64,000 nucleotides of DNA, taken from Metabacillus indicus LMG 22858 (GTDB lineage Bacteria; Bacillota; Bacilli; Bacillales; Bacillaceae). The notes beneath the pieces were generated by a model. It saw only the letters and a list, made by a program, of their open reading frames with translations. It made no database searches and was not told where the DNA came from. Shown piece by piece: positions 1 through 6,911 of this stretch. Both the position numbers and the translations under genes were made by a program. Each line of letters opens with the position of its first letter. The stretch's first letter is position 1. The stretch spans positions 186,001-250,000 of the forward strand of contig NZ_JGVU02000001.1 of NCBI RefSeq assembly GCF_000708755.2, in the 5' to 3' direction.

Positions 1-31
1 GGATCTGAGCAAGGCGCTTCCGCTTTTGTTC
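1..31 (-). repeat. possible dispersed intergenic repeat, cut by window edge
   Basis: Read on the minus strand directly after the first gene's stop, the bases run AAAGCGGAAGCGCCTTG and then CTCAG. From memory this resembles a GC-rich dispersed intergenic element of Bacillus genomes that begins in a similar way. Only the first part is inside the window, so the identification is tentative. Confidence 0.3.
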
Positions 32-298
32 TTATGAATCCATCGATTTCCCCAGACTCTGCTTGCGCTCCTGCTCAGCAATCAATTCATCGTCTTCGGC
101 ATTGTCGCGTGTAACTTTCTGCGTTAGAATCGCTCCAACGGCAACGAGCATCATGACAGCGATGTAGTAGCCTTTTTCATTCAGCTGAAGGTTGTCGGCA
201 TTGTACAGTCCGATACAAAACAGCGCGACTCCTGCAAAGAATGTAAAGTAAGCAAGGAATGTAAAGGCCGGTGTATTTCTTCTTCGGTATTTTTGCAT
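32..298 (-). CDS. YiaA/YiaB-family two-helix membrane protein
   Basis: An 88-residue protein with two hydrophobic helices (about residues 12-32 and 43-61) separated by a short polar loop, and a charged C-terminal tail rich in Glu, Asp and Lys. The two-helix layout and the motif FFAGVALFCIGLYNA match the YiaAB domain of small inner-membrane proteins; the biochemical role of that family is not established. The start is supported by AGGAGG nine bases upstream of the ATG. It appears to be a single-gene unit transcribed away from the DUF948 gene. Confidence 0.75.
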   Translation of the reverse strand: MQKYRRRNTPAFTFLAYFTFFAGVALFCIGLYNADNLQLNEKGYYIAVMMLVAVGAILTQKVTRDNAEDDELIAEQERKQSLGKSMDS

Positions 299-418
299 GG
301 CAGATCGCCTCCTTTTAATAGGTAATATGGCAGTAATGACTCTGATATCATACCATAATTTCCCTAAAGTGAAACGTGTTATTTGTCATATTTACAGTTT
401 CATTGTGAGGCGGTGAAC

Positions 419-811
419 TTATTTTACATTTATATTGAGAGGTCCTTTAATCCGCACAGGGGGTTCATTGACCGAAATCTCTGTCCGCTGCTGTCGTTTG
501 GCTCCGAAAACAGCTCCTACCTGCTTGATGGAGGATGTGACGTTGTGGAGCATTTCACCTACGTCATGGGCAGATTCAAGGAGCGGATCGACATTGCGGA
601 TTTTGCCTTTGACATCTGATGTTAGCTGGTTGGCTGTATGAATCAGCTGCTCGGCTTCTTCTGACAGTCCGTTTACTGCGTTTCTGACTTCTGCAAGCGT
701 CTTGTTGGTTTCATCCAGCGTAACCATCCCTTTTTTTAACGTTCCAATCAGATGGACAGCAAGGCAGATAAACGCACCTGATGCGCCCGCAACACTTAAT
801 TTGATTAACAT
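419..811 (-). CDS. DUF948 (YoxC/YtxG-like) envelope protein
   Basis: 130 residues. An N-terminal transmembrane helix (about 4-24) is followed by a long helical region (about 30-100) rich in Leu, Val and Glu with coiled-coil character, then a basic tail. This is the layout of DUF948 proteins such as YoxC, single-pass proteins of unknown function that are often linked to general stress. AAGGAGGG lies just upstream of the ATG. It is divergent from the Mn riboswitch unit, so the 812-906 interval carries promoters for both directions. Confidence 0.7.
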   Translation of the reverse strand: MLIKLSVAGASGAFICLAVHLIGTLKKGMVTLDETNKTLAEVRNAVNGLSEEAEQLIHTANQLTSDVKGKIRNVDPLLESAHDVGEMLHNVTSSIKQVGAVFGAKRQQRTEISVNEPPVRIKGPLNINVK

Positions 812-906
812 GTTTTCCCTCCTTTTTATATCAATCTATGTTTTCTTTTTTGCGGAAATGCCTTTAACGGACAACCGCCTAATTATTAAAAAATTTAGAT
901 TAGTTG

Positions 907-935
907 TTGACATCATAGCCGCTTTCTTATAAAAT
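907..935 (+). promoter_or_regulatory. SigA-type promoter of the Mn riboswitch operon
   Basis: A TTGACA -35 (907-912) and TAAAAT -10 (930-935) are separated by exactly 17 bp and lie about 25 bp before the riboswitch core. Confidence 0.7.
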
Positions 936-957
936 AGCAGTATACAAATCGAATAAA

Positions 958-1060
958 TGAACCTCCTAAAGGGGAGTAGCTTTTACAATAGAGTCGTCAC
1001 TTCGAAGCAGAGATGCTTCCGGCCCTATTGGCAACCATGACGTTGTTAGCAAGACCTTTA
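958..1060 (+). ncRNA. yybP-ykoY Mn2+ riboswitch aptamer
   Basis: The conserved core AAAGGGGAGTAGC is followed by GTCGTCA, a variable hairpin, and GGCAACCATGACGTTGTTAG, matching the yybP-ykoY class that senses Mn2+. The third downstream gene is a TerC-family protein, the typical partner of this class and a Mn2+ exporter in B. subtilis. The 3' part of the aptamer leads directly into a terminator stem, so ligand binding is expected to favour read-through. Confidence 0.88.
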
Positions 1061-1090
1061 CCTATTACCGGTAAAGGTCTTTATTGTTTT
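1051..1090 (+). terminator. riboswitch expression-platform terminator 1
   Basis: A perfect 12-bp inverted repeat, AAGACCTTTACC with GGTAAAGGTCTT, is followed by TTATTGTTTT. Its 5' arm directly follows the aptamer's last conserved bases. Confidence 0.8.
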
Positions 1091-1096
1091 CAGAAC

Positions 1097-1133
1097 AAAA
1101 AACCTTTGCCGAATGCAGGCAAAGGTTTTTTTA
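1097..1133 (+). terminator. second tandem terminator
   Basis: AAACCTTTGCC pairs with GGCAAAGGTTT and is followed by seven or more T residues. It lies only about 15 bp after the first terminator and before the first gene of the operon, so transcripts must pass two hairpins. Confidence 0.75.
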
Positions 1134-1165
1134 TTCGAAATTTCCTGAATGAGGTGTGAGAGCGA

Positions 1166-1300
1166 ATGAAAAAGATTCGATGGTCCATTGAAAAATTAAC
1201 CCGTGAAAACAAAGAGGAGCTGCTGAAAGATAAAAACAAGCTTGAACTAATAGAGCAGCGCATTGATGACAAGCACACGAAAAAAATAGGAATGAAATAG
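1166..1300 (+). CDS. FbpB-family small basic protein
   Basis: A 44-residue protein beginning MKKIRWSIEKLTRENKEELL and continuing with a LELIEQRIDDKH segment. The arrangement of ExL.xxNKxELLxDxxxLExIxxRIDxKH is typical of the FbpB (YdbN) family. In B. subtilis FbpB is Fur-regulated and assists the iron-sparing small RNA FsrA. Here the gene sits under a Mn riboswitch instead. It is followed immediately by AGGAGG for the next gene, showing operon organisation. The family call is by motif and the link to iron sparing is inference. Confidence 0.7.
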   Translation: MKKIRWSIEKLTRENKEELLKDKNKLELIEQRIDDKHTKKIGMK

Positions 1301-1311
1301 GAGGAATGAAG

Positions 1312-1707
1312 ATGATTCTAAGAAAATATATGTCTATTCTAGGTATTGGTTCTGCTCAAATTGATTTAATCCTCAACAAGGAAGAGTTCAGTCCCGGTGA
1401 GTGCGTGAAAGGATACTTTTTAATAAAAGGCGGTGTGATTGAGCAGCAGCTTAAGCGGATTGACTGTGATTTGGTTGCGGCAGATCTGTCTGCAGGAAGT
1501 GAGGGTGTTCTTGAAACGGCCAATATTTTAACATCAAAGCAAATACAGGCTGATGAACAGAACCGGATTGATTTCGTGTTCCGGCTTCCTTTAAACCTTA
1601 CGGAGTCAAACGAGGAGAGGTCATACTTCTTTAATACCAGGCTGGTTTTTGATGAAGGTGTCATCAGCAAAGATCAAGACTTTATCACAGTAGTAAAGGG
1701 GGACTAA
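1312..1707 (+). CDS. Spo0M-like protein, N-terminal arrestin-fold half only
   Basis: 131 residues. The segment IGSAQIDLILNKEEFSPGE followed by V.GYFLIKGGVIEQQL matches the start of Spo0M (SpoOM) proteins, which have an arrestin-like beta-sandwich and affect sporulation and envelope behaviour. Spo0M proteins are normally about 250 residues; this one ends after the first beta-sandwich, with no recognisable second half before the next gene. The AGGAGG at 1299-1304 is seven bases from the ATG at 1312 but only one from the in-frame ATG at 1306, so 1312 is preferred. The stop is three bases before the TerC gene. Confidence 0.7.
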   Translation: MILRKYMSILGIGSAQIDLILNKEEFSPGECVKGYFLIKGGVIEQQLKRIDCDLVAADLSAGSEGVLETANILTSKQIQADEQNRIDFVFRLPLNLTESNEERSYFFNTRLVFDEGVISKDQDFITVVKGD

Positions 1708-1710
1708 CAG

Positions 1711-2484
1711 ATGGAATTAACATTGCTGATGGAATACGGATGGGTATTGCTGCTTTTGATTGCGATTGAAGGACTGCTTGCTGCAGATAACGCGCTTGTG
1801 CTTGCCATTATGGTCAAACACCTGCCGGAAGAACAGCGGAAAAAGGCTCTATTCTATGGACTCGCAGGTGCCTTTGTTTTCAGGTTCGGATCCTTGTTTG
1901 CAATCTCCTTCCTGGTGGACGTCTGGCAGGTTCAGGCAATTGGGGCTCTTTACTTGCTGTTTATTGCTGCAAATCATATCTTAAGAAAACTTGTTTTTAA
2001 AAAGCAGGAGAAAGAAGAAGATCCAAATAAGAAAAAATCAGGATTCTGGGCGACTGTACTGAAGATCGAGCTTGCGGATATTGCATTTGCGGTAGATTCT
2101 ATTTTGGCTGCTGTGGCACTCGCCGTCACGCTTCCAAATACGAACCTGCCTCCAATCGGAGGTCTTGATGGCGGAAAGTTCCTCGTCATCTTTGCAGGGG
2201 GAATTATTGGCCTTGTCATTATGAGGTTTGCGGCAAACTTCTTTGTCGACTTGCTTCATAAACGTCCTGGCCTTGAAATTGCAGCATTCGGAATTGTCGG
2301 ATGGGTTGGAGTAAAGCTTTCCATCTACACCCTGTCGCATCCTGAACTCGCTGTGCTGCCTGAAGGATTTGCAAAATCCCTGGAGTGGAAAATCACATTC
2401 TATGTTGTACTCGTCGGAATTGCAGCAGCGGGATGGTTCTTGTCGAAAGAGAAAAAAGAAGAACATTCTGAAGTCAGTCAATAG
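1711..2484 (+). CDS. TerC-family membrane protein, probable Mn2+ exporter
   Basis: 257 residues with about seven hydrophobic helices. The signature acidic residues sit in DNALVLAIMV (near residue 26) and in ELADIAFAVDSILAAVALAV (near residue 115), the metal-handling positions of the TerC family. B. subtilis YkoY and YceF are close in kind and act in Mn2+ efflux or metalation of exported proteins. It is the last gene of the riboswitch operon, three bases after the Spo0M-like gene, and is followed by a terminator. Function is inferred from family and riboswitch. Confidence 0.85.
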   Translation: MELTLLMEYGWVLLLLIAIEGLLAADNALVLAIMVKHLPEEQRKKALFYGLAGAFVFRFGSLFAISFLVDVWQVQAIGALYLLFIAANHILRKLVFKKQEKEEDPNKKKSGFWATVLKIELADIAFAVDSILAAVALAVTLPNTNLPPIGGLDGGKFLVIFAGGIIGLVIMRFAANFFVDLLHKRPGLEIAAFGIVGWVGVKLSIYTLSHPELAVLPEGFAKSLEWKITFYVVLVGIAAAGWFLSKEKKEEHSEVSQ

Positions 2485-2493
2485 GTTTGAGAA

Positions 2494-2521
2494 GCATCCA
2501 TTTCATTATGGATGTTTTTTT
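2494..2521 (+). terminator. terminator after the TerC gene
   Basis: CATCCAT and ATGGATG form a short stem followed by seven T residues, ten bases after the terC-family stop. Confidence 0.7.
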
Positions 2522-2580
2522 GCGTTTTTTTTAGAATTCCTTTACCTTTTTCCAAAATTTATCATGTATAGTTAAGGTAG

Positions 2581-3192
2581 ATGACACATGAGAAACGGAT
2601 GATTATAATGAAAAAATTAATCAAGTACAGTTTGATCGGCTTGCTTCTTTCAGGATTAATCTACACGGCATTTCTCCATTACAGCATTCATACAGCAGCC
2701 TCCGGGCAGCCGGAAGATGGAGCGGATTACATCATTATCCTAGGTGCTAAAGTAAATGGCACGGTGCCTTCTCTCGCTCTGCAGTACCGGGCGGATGCAG
2801 CAGCTGAGTATATGAAGAGAAATCCGGAGACAATTGCCGTCGCATCGGGCGGTCAAGGACCGGGGGAAGAGATCACGGAAGCTGAGGCGATCAGCAGGAT
2901 CTTGCGCGGGCATGGTATTGATGAAAAAAGAATTATAAAAGAATCTGCTTCAACGAGCACAATTGAGAACCTGTCTCTTTCAAAAAAAGTACTGCCTGGA
3001 AACGCCAAACAGGGACTGATTGCCACAAATGACTTTCATATTTACCGCTCATTGCTTGCAGCAGAGCAGCTTGGCCTAGATGTGGAGGGACTGCCGGCAA
3101 AGACTCCGGGTGTCGCCGTTTTGAAATCTTTTTCAAGAGAGTACTTAGCGATAACAAATTACTATGTAAGAGGACGCTATGAGGCAAAATAA
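2581..3192 (+). CDS. YdcF/SanA-like DUF218 envelope protein
   Basis: 203 residues from the first ATG. A transmembrane or signal-anchor helix (about 14-30) is followed by a DUF218 domain with YIIILGAKVNGTVPSLAL, ASGGQGPGEEITEAEAI and ESASTSTIENLSLSK, the conserved blocks of YdcF/SanA/ElyC proteins that act in envelope or carrier-lipid metabolism. The ATG at 2581 has AAGG three bases upstream; the alternative ATG at 2611 (MKKLIKYS) has a weaker site but gives a more typical anchor, so the start is uncertain. It converges with the small gene at 3177-3380. Confidence 0.8.
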   Translation: MTHEKRMIIMKKLIKYSLIGLLLSGLIYTAFLHYSIHTAASGQPEDGADYIIILGAKVNGTVPSLALQYRADAAAEYMKRNPETIAVASGGQGPGEEITEAEAISRILRGHGIDEKRIIKESASTSTIENLSLSKKVLPGNAKQGLIATNDFHIYRSLLAAEQLGLDVEGLPAKTPGVAVLKSFSREYLAITNYYVRGRYEAK

Positions 3193-3380
3193 AAAGAACC
3201 ATCTTTTCCGCCGTCCCGGGAATGGTTCTTATGTTTTTCTCTATAAAGCTGTTCTTTTTTCGTTTTCGTCCGTTTCGTGCTCAAATCCTGAAGGGCAAAT
3301 GGACTTCTGCTGCTTTCGGGATTCCGGTTTCCTTCGCGGATCATTTTGAGGCGCTGTTTTTTTGCTTTTGATAAACCCAT
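3177..3380 (-). CDS. small basic conserved-type hypothetical protein
   Basis: 67 residues, strongly basic, with MGLSKAKKQRLKMIREGNRN near the start and an aromatic end (GSFYFAS). It has the look of short YqkK-type Bacillus proteins but I cannot confirm the family. AGGAG is ten bases before the ATG at 3380 and directly abuts an in-frame GTG at 3389, so 3380 is preferred. A terminator-like hairpin (3195-3240) lies within its last codons and its minus-strand T-run precedes the stop, which is odd. Confidence 0.5.
   Translation of the reverse strand: MGLSKAKKQRLKMIREGNRNPESSRSPFALQDLSTKRTKTKKEQLYREKHKNHSRDGGKDGSFYFAS
3195..3240. terminator. bidirectional terminator
   Basis: AAGAACCAT and ATGGTTCTT form the base of a hairpin with T-rich flanks in both directions. 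It follows the DUF218 gene directly and lies inside the 3' part of the minus-strand small gene. Confidence 0.7.
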
Positions 3381-3557
3381 TTCATTCACACTCCTGTATT
3401 TATTTCTATCAGTATACGCGGAATCAAGTCATTTTGTACAGATGAAGAGACCACTTTTGTTTCGTTGATATGTATTTTTTTCCAGAAGGTTTCTTTTCGC
3501 TTGCCAATGGGAAATGTATAGTCAGATAACAACGACTAAAGTGAGGGAGAGATAGAT

Positions 3558-4409
3558 ATGGAGTATTCTGCAAAGGTGGAAGCCAAGGCAAAGGCGAATG
3601 ATGCAGGTGAAGAAACAAAGCCCTGGATCAGGCGGTTCGGACGGTTTGGCTATATGGCAAAAGGACTTGTCTATTTTCTGATTGGCGTTCTTGCGCTGCT
3701 TGCTGCTCTTGGACTGGGAGGAAAGATGACCGGAACGAGCGGTATGTTTGAAACCGTCGCAGGAAAGCCATTCGGTGAGATTTTGCTGTGGGTGATCGGC
3801 ATCGGACTTATTGGTTATGTCTTATGGGAACTCATAAAAGCTTTTCTTGATCCTGAAAGAAAAGGAAAGAAGACAAAAGGCATCCTGGTGAGAACAGGCT
3901 ATGCCGTCAGTGCAGTCATCTATGGAGCTATAGCTTATAAAGCAATAACGATTGCTATGCACGCAAGCTCAGGCGGGGGCGGATCTGAAAAAACAATCTC
4001 TGCAAAGCTGCTCCAGCAGCCCTTTGGCCAGTGGATGATTGGCCTGATAGGCGCCATCATTATCGGATATGGACTGTATGAACTCTATAACGGCTATACC
4101 GAGCGTTTCATGAATAAGTTCAGAGTAAGCGAAATGAATGAGCATGAACGCAAGGTTGCCAGAAAATCAGGGAAATCAGGCTTAATTGCAAGGGGAATCG
4201 TGCTTGCTATGATTGGCTATTTCTTTATTCAAACGGCCATTACAGCAAACCCGGAGCAATCTAAAGGAATTGACGGCGCTTTGGCTGAGCTTGCCTCTAA
4301 ACCTTACGGCGGGTGGTTGCTGGGCCTTGCCGCTGCAGGCCTGATGCTTTACGGCATTTACGAAATGATTCGCGGCCGCTATGAGCATATGAGTTTTGGC
4401 GGGAAATAA
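3558..4409 (+). CDS. DUF1206 multi-pass membrane protein
   Basis: 283 residues with six membrane helices arranged as three two-helix repeats. Each repeat begins with a small-residue helix preceded by a basic aromatic stretch (RRFGRFGYMAKGLVY, ILVRTGYAVSAVIYG, KSGLIARGIVLAMIG) and has a second helix containing GLIGYVLWELIKA or similar. This is the DUF1206 family of unknown function. AGGGAGAG precedes the ATG. It stands alone between the small gene at 3177 and a downstream terminator. Confidence 0.85.
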   Translation: MEYSAKVEAKAKANDAGEETKPWIRRFGRFGYMAKGLVYFLIGVLALLAALGLGGKMTGTSGMFETVAGKPFGEILLWVIGIGLIGYVLWELIKAFLDPERKGKKTKGILVRTGYAVSAVIYGAIAYKAITIAMHASSGGGGSEKTISAKLLQQPFGQWMIGLIGAIIIGYGLYELYNGYTERFMNKFRVSEMNEHERKVARKSGKSGLIARGIVLAMIGYFFIQTAITANPEQSKGIDGALAELASKPYGGWLLGLAAAGLMLYGIYEMIRGRYEHMSFGGK

Positions 4410-4445
4410 AGCAATCATTTCTAGGGAACATGATTCATGTACAGG

Positions 4446-4478
4446 AAACCATCTGCTAAGCGGGTGGTTTTTTTTTGC
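4446..4478 (+). terminator. terminator after the DUF1206 gene
   Basis: AAACCATC and GGTGGTTT pair around a short loop and are followed by a run of T residues. The hairpin argues against any coding start upstream of it for the next gene. Confidence 0.7.
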
Positions 4479-4568
4479 AGTGACAGTTTACTGTCTATGG
4501 CCGCTTGGGATAAACACACAGTCACTCCTGCCTCAGCCTGCATAGGTTATGATAAGGGAGTGATACAG

Positions 4569-5303
4569 GTGTCTAAAAAATCAAATCGGAAATTGAGGGA
4601 CAGAGTAAGGGTTGTTTTTTTGAATGAAAACGAAGAGGCTGCAGAATTCGGATTGGAGAGCGTAGTGGAAGCTGCAAATGAAGCAGTTGAGGATACGCTT
4701 GAAAAAGTGGCGGAAACAATTGAGGATGTACTTGAAGAAGTGGCGGAAACAGTATGGGATACAGTTGAAGAAGTAGCGGAAACCGTTGCAGGTACGATTG
4801 AAGCAGTCGCAGAAAAAAAAGAACAAACAGCAAAAATGCGTCCGATTATCAAAAAAGTCGTGAAGAAAGTAAAGCCGCCTATTGCTTTCGGTTCACTGTA
4901 CAATGCTGATATTGGCGGTTTTGCTGTTCCGGGGGTAAAACTGAATTTCACCTCTGAGGGACCGGAATATAAAACGAGATCCAGTATTTCAGATGATACG
5001 ATTAGAATCAAAAAAGACGGCGTTTATGAAATCATTTTCTTAACCGATGTCATGACTTTAAATGGAGAAGCGGATTTTGGGATCTTCAGAAATAATACTC
5101 TTATCAATGAAGCTAAATTTTCGGTTAAATCAGGTGATCTGCTGCAGACAACGGTAGGCAAAGTTGTACAGCTTGAGCTTGAAAAAGGGGATGAAATTTC
5201 TGTTCGAACGATCTTCACTAATACACCGGACACAGGGTATGATTTCCCTGACATCCGTTATATGAATTCTTCCCTCACCGTCAAACTTCTTATGAAGGAT
5301 TAA
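4569..5303 (+). CDS. hendecad-repeat protein with C1q/BclA-like C-terminal domain
   Basis: 244 residues from the GTG at 4569, which has AAGGGAG upstream; longer starts run through the preceding terminator. After a basic N-terminus come four 11-residue repeats (about residues 37-80) of the form E-T-hydrophobic-x-D-x-hydrophobic-E-E-V-A, a hendecad helix or LEA-like pattern. Then a KKVVKKVKPP linker and a 130-residue beta-rich domain beginning AFGSLYNADIGG and ending SSLTVKLLMKD, resembling the trimeric C1q/TNF-like domain of BclA-type exosporium proteins. No signal peptide is seen, fitting assembly on the spore from the mother cell, but that is inference. Confidence 0.65.
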   Translation: MSKKSNRKLRDRVRVVFLNENEEAAEFGLESVVEAANEAVEDTLEKVAETIEDVLEEVAETVWDTVEEVAETVAGTIEAVAEKKEQTAKMRPIIKKVVKKVKPPIAFGSLYNADIGGFAVPGVKLNFTSEGPEYKTRSSISDDTIRIKKDGVYEIIFLTDVMTLNGEADFGIFRNNTLINEAKFSVKSGDLLQTTVGKVVQLELEKGDEISVRTIFTNTPDTGYDFPDIRYMNSSLTVKLLMKD

Positions 5304-5320
5304 CTATCATATTTTTCCTG

Positions 5321-5354
5321 AAACAAGGCACCTTAAGAATGTCTTGTTTTTTTT
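5321..5354 (+). terminator. terminator after the hendecad/C1q-like gene
   Basis: AAACAAG and CTTGTTT arms are followed by eight T residues. Confidence 0.65.
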
Positions 5355-5387
5355 ATGTTTCCTAAAAAAGCGGGAGGAGGCCAGCAC

Positions 5388-6899
5388 ATGTTCACTTTTT
5401 TCAAAAAGAAACCGCCGCAAAGATCGTCTGATGACCAAAAGCAGGACAGCAGCATGGAAGGCCTGCTGAAAAAGTGCAAGCTTTCTTCAGATTTCACCTC
5501 GTACCGCTATTCAGAGGAATGTCCTTATTATATTCATTACTATAAGACGCTTGTTGATGGAAAAGTGCTGCATGATCACGTTCTTCCACATATTATCGAA
5601 GGGGAAAAAGGCGCAACATTGTTTGATTTGCAAAAAACGGTTCCAATTGATGATTCAGAGATTATTAAAGATGCCGAAGATGCACAAGGCAAGCTGTTGG
5701 CTGGAAATATCGGCATTCAGTGTACATCGAACATGAATGAAATTCTTTTAATCCCTGCCATTACACTTGAGAAAAGGGCAGTCAGTCTGCCTGAAGTGGA
5801 ATACAGTGTTGTCGGTCCGAAAGAAGCGTTTGTAGAATCGCTTGATGCCAATTTGAATCTCATACGAAAACGGCTTCCGATCCCCGAATTAATTGCTGAA
5901 GAAATCAAAGTAGGAAGACTTTCAAAAACGAGAGTGGCTGTTCTTTACATAAAAGATATTGCAGATGATACAAATGTTCAGACTATCATCCAGAGAATCA
6001 GTGATATCGACTACGATAATGTCCTGGACAGTTCAGTAATTGCCCAGATTATTGCAGATAACCATCATTCTGTTTTTCCGCAAATGATCGATACGGAAAG
6101 GCCGGATCGGGTGGCTGGTGTTCTTACAGAGGGGAAAATTACGATACTTGTTGACGGATCACCGCATGCGCTGACAGGCCCGACAACGCTGATAGAATTT
6201 TTCTCGGCATTCGAGGATTATTTCTTATCTTATCCGATTGCTTCAGTCTTCAGGCTAGTGCGTCTGTTTGCCGTTTTTTTCTCGGTTATTTCAACAGCTA
6301 TGTATGTAGGCGTACTGACGTATCACTATGAAATGATTCCACAGAATCTGCTGAATCCTCTTGTTGCTTCAAGAAGCGGTGTGCCGTTTCCACCCATTTG
6401 GGAAGCGATTATTCTGGAACTGACCATTGAGCTGCTGAGGGAAGCGGGAGCAAGACTGCCGACGAAAATCGGCCAGACCATCGGTATCGTAGGCGGGATT
6501 GTTATTGGTACAGCAGCTGTTCAGGCAGGCCTGACGAGCAATGTGCTGCTTATTATTGTAGCCCTTGCAGCGCTTGCCTCCTTTACCACTCCCGTATATC
6601 AAATGGGCAACGTCATCCGTTTGATCAGGTTTCCATTCATCTTTTCTGCTCAGCTGTTTGGCCTGATGGGGATCGCTTTTTGCTTTGCCTATTTCCTTGG
6701 CCACCTGCTGAAGCTTTCTTCTCTCGGCAGACCGTACTTGGCACCCGTTTATCCTCTGAGAATGAAGGATTTGAAAGATTCCCTCTTCAGGCTGCCGATT
6801 TATATGCAGACTACAAGGCCGATGCAGATGAGAACAGCTTCACCTGTGCGGTTTGAAACGAAAAAACATAAGCAAAAAAAGCCTGACATTGAAGAATAA
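5388..6899 (+). CDS. GerA-family spore germination receptor subunit A
   Basis: 503 residues from the ATG at 5388, preceded by GGGAGGAGG with a seven-base spacer. An acidic N-terminal soluble domain (about 1-265) with the conserved KVGRLSKTRVAVLYIKDIAD block is followed by a membrane domain of several helices containing PFPPIWEAIILELTIELLRE and ARLPTKIGQTIGIVGG, typical of GerAA/GerBA/GerKA. A subunits form the germinant-gated channel of the receptor in the spore inner membrane. It is the first of three ger genes spaced 12 and minus 4 bases apart. The ligand cannot be predicted. Confidence 0.92.
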   Translation: MFTFFKKKPPQRSSDDQKQDSSMEGLLKKCKLSSDFTSYRYSEECPYYIHYYKTLVDGKVLHDHVLPHIIEGEKGATLFDLQKTVPIDDSEIIKDAEDAQGKLLAGNIGIQCTSNMNEILLIPAITLEKRAVSLPEVEYSVVGPKEAFVESLDANLNLIRKRLPIPELIAEEIKVGRLSKTRVAVLYIKDIADDTNVQTIIQRISDIDYDNVLDSSVIAQIIADNHHSVFPQMIDTERPDRVAGVLTEGKITILVDGSPHALTGPTTLIEFFSAFEDYFLSYPIASVFRLVRLFAVFFSVISTAMYVGVLTYHYEMIPQNLLNPLVASRSGVPFPPIWEAIILELTIELLREAGARLPTKIGQTIGIVGGIVIGTAAVQAGLTSNVLLIIVALAALASFTTPVYQMGNVIRLIRFPFIFSAQLFGLMGIAFCFAYFLGHLLKLSSLGRPYLAPVYPLRMKDLKDSLFRLPIYMQTTRPMQMRTASPVRFETKKHKQKKPDIEE

Positions 6900-6911
6900 G
6901 GAGGTGCTGTG

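Noticed and set aside
4437-4568. N-terminal extension of the hendecad/C1q protein
   Set aside because: It passes through a rho-independent terminator; the GTG at 4569 has a good ribosome site.
4547-5011. Ser/Thr/Val-rich minus-strand frame
   Set aside because: Antisense of the 33-bp hendecad repeats; open only because of their composition.
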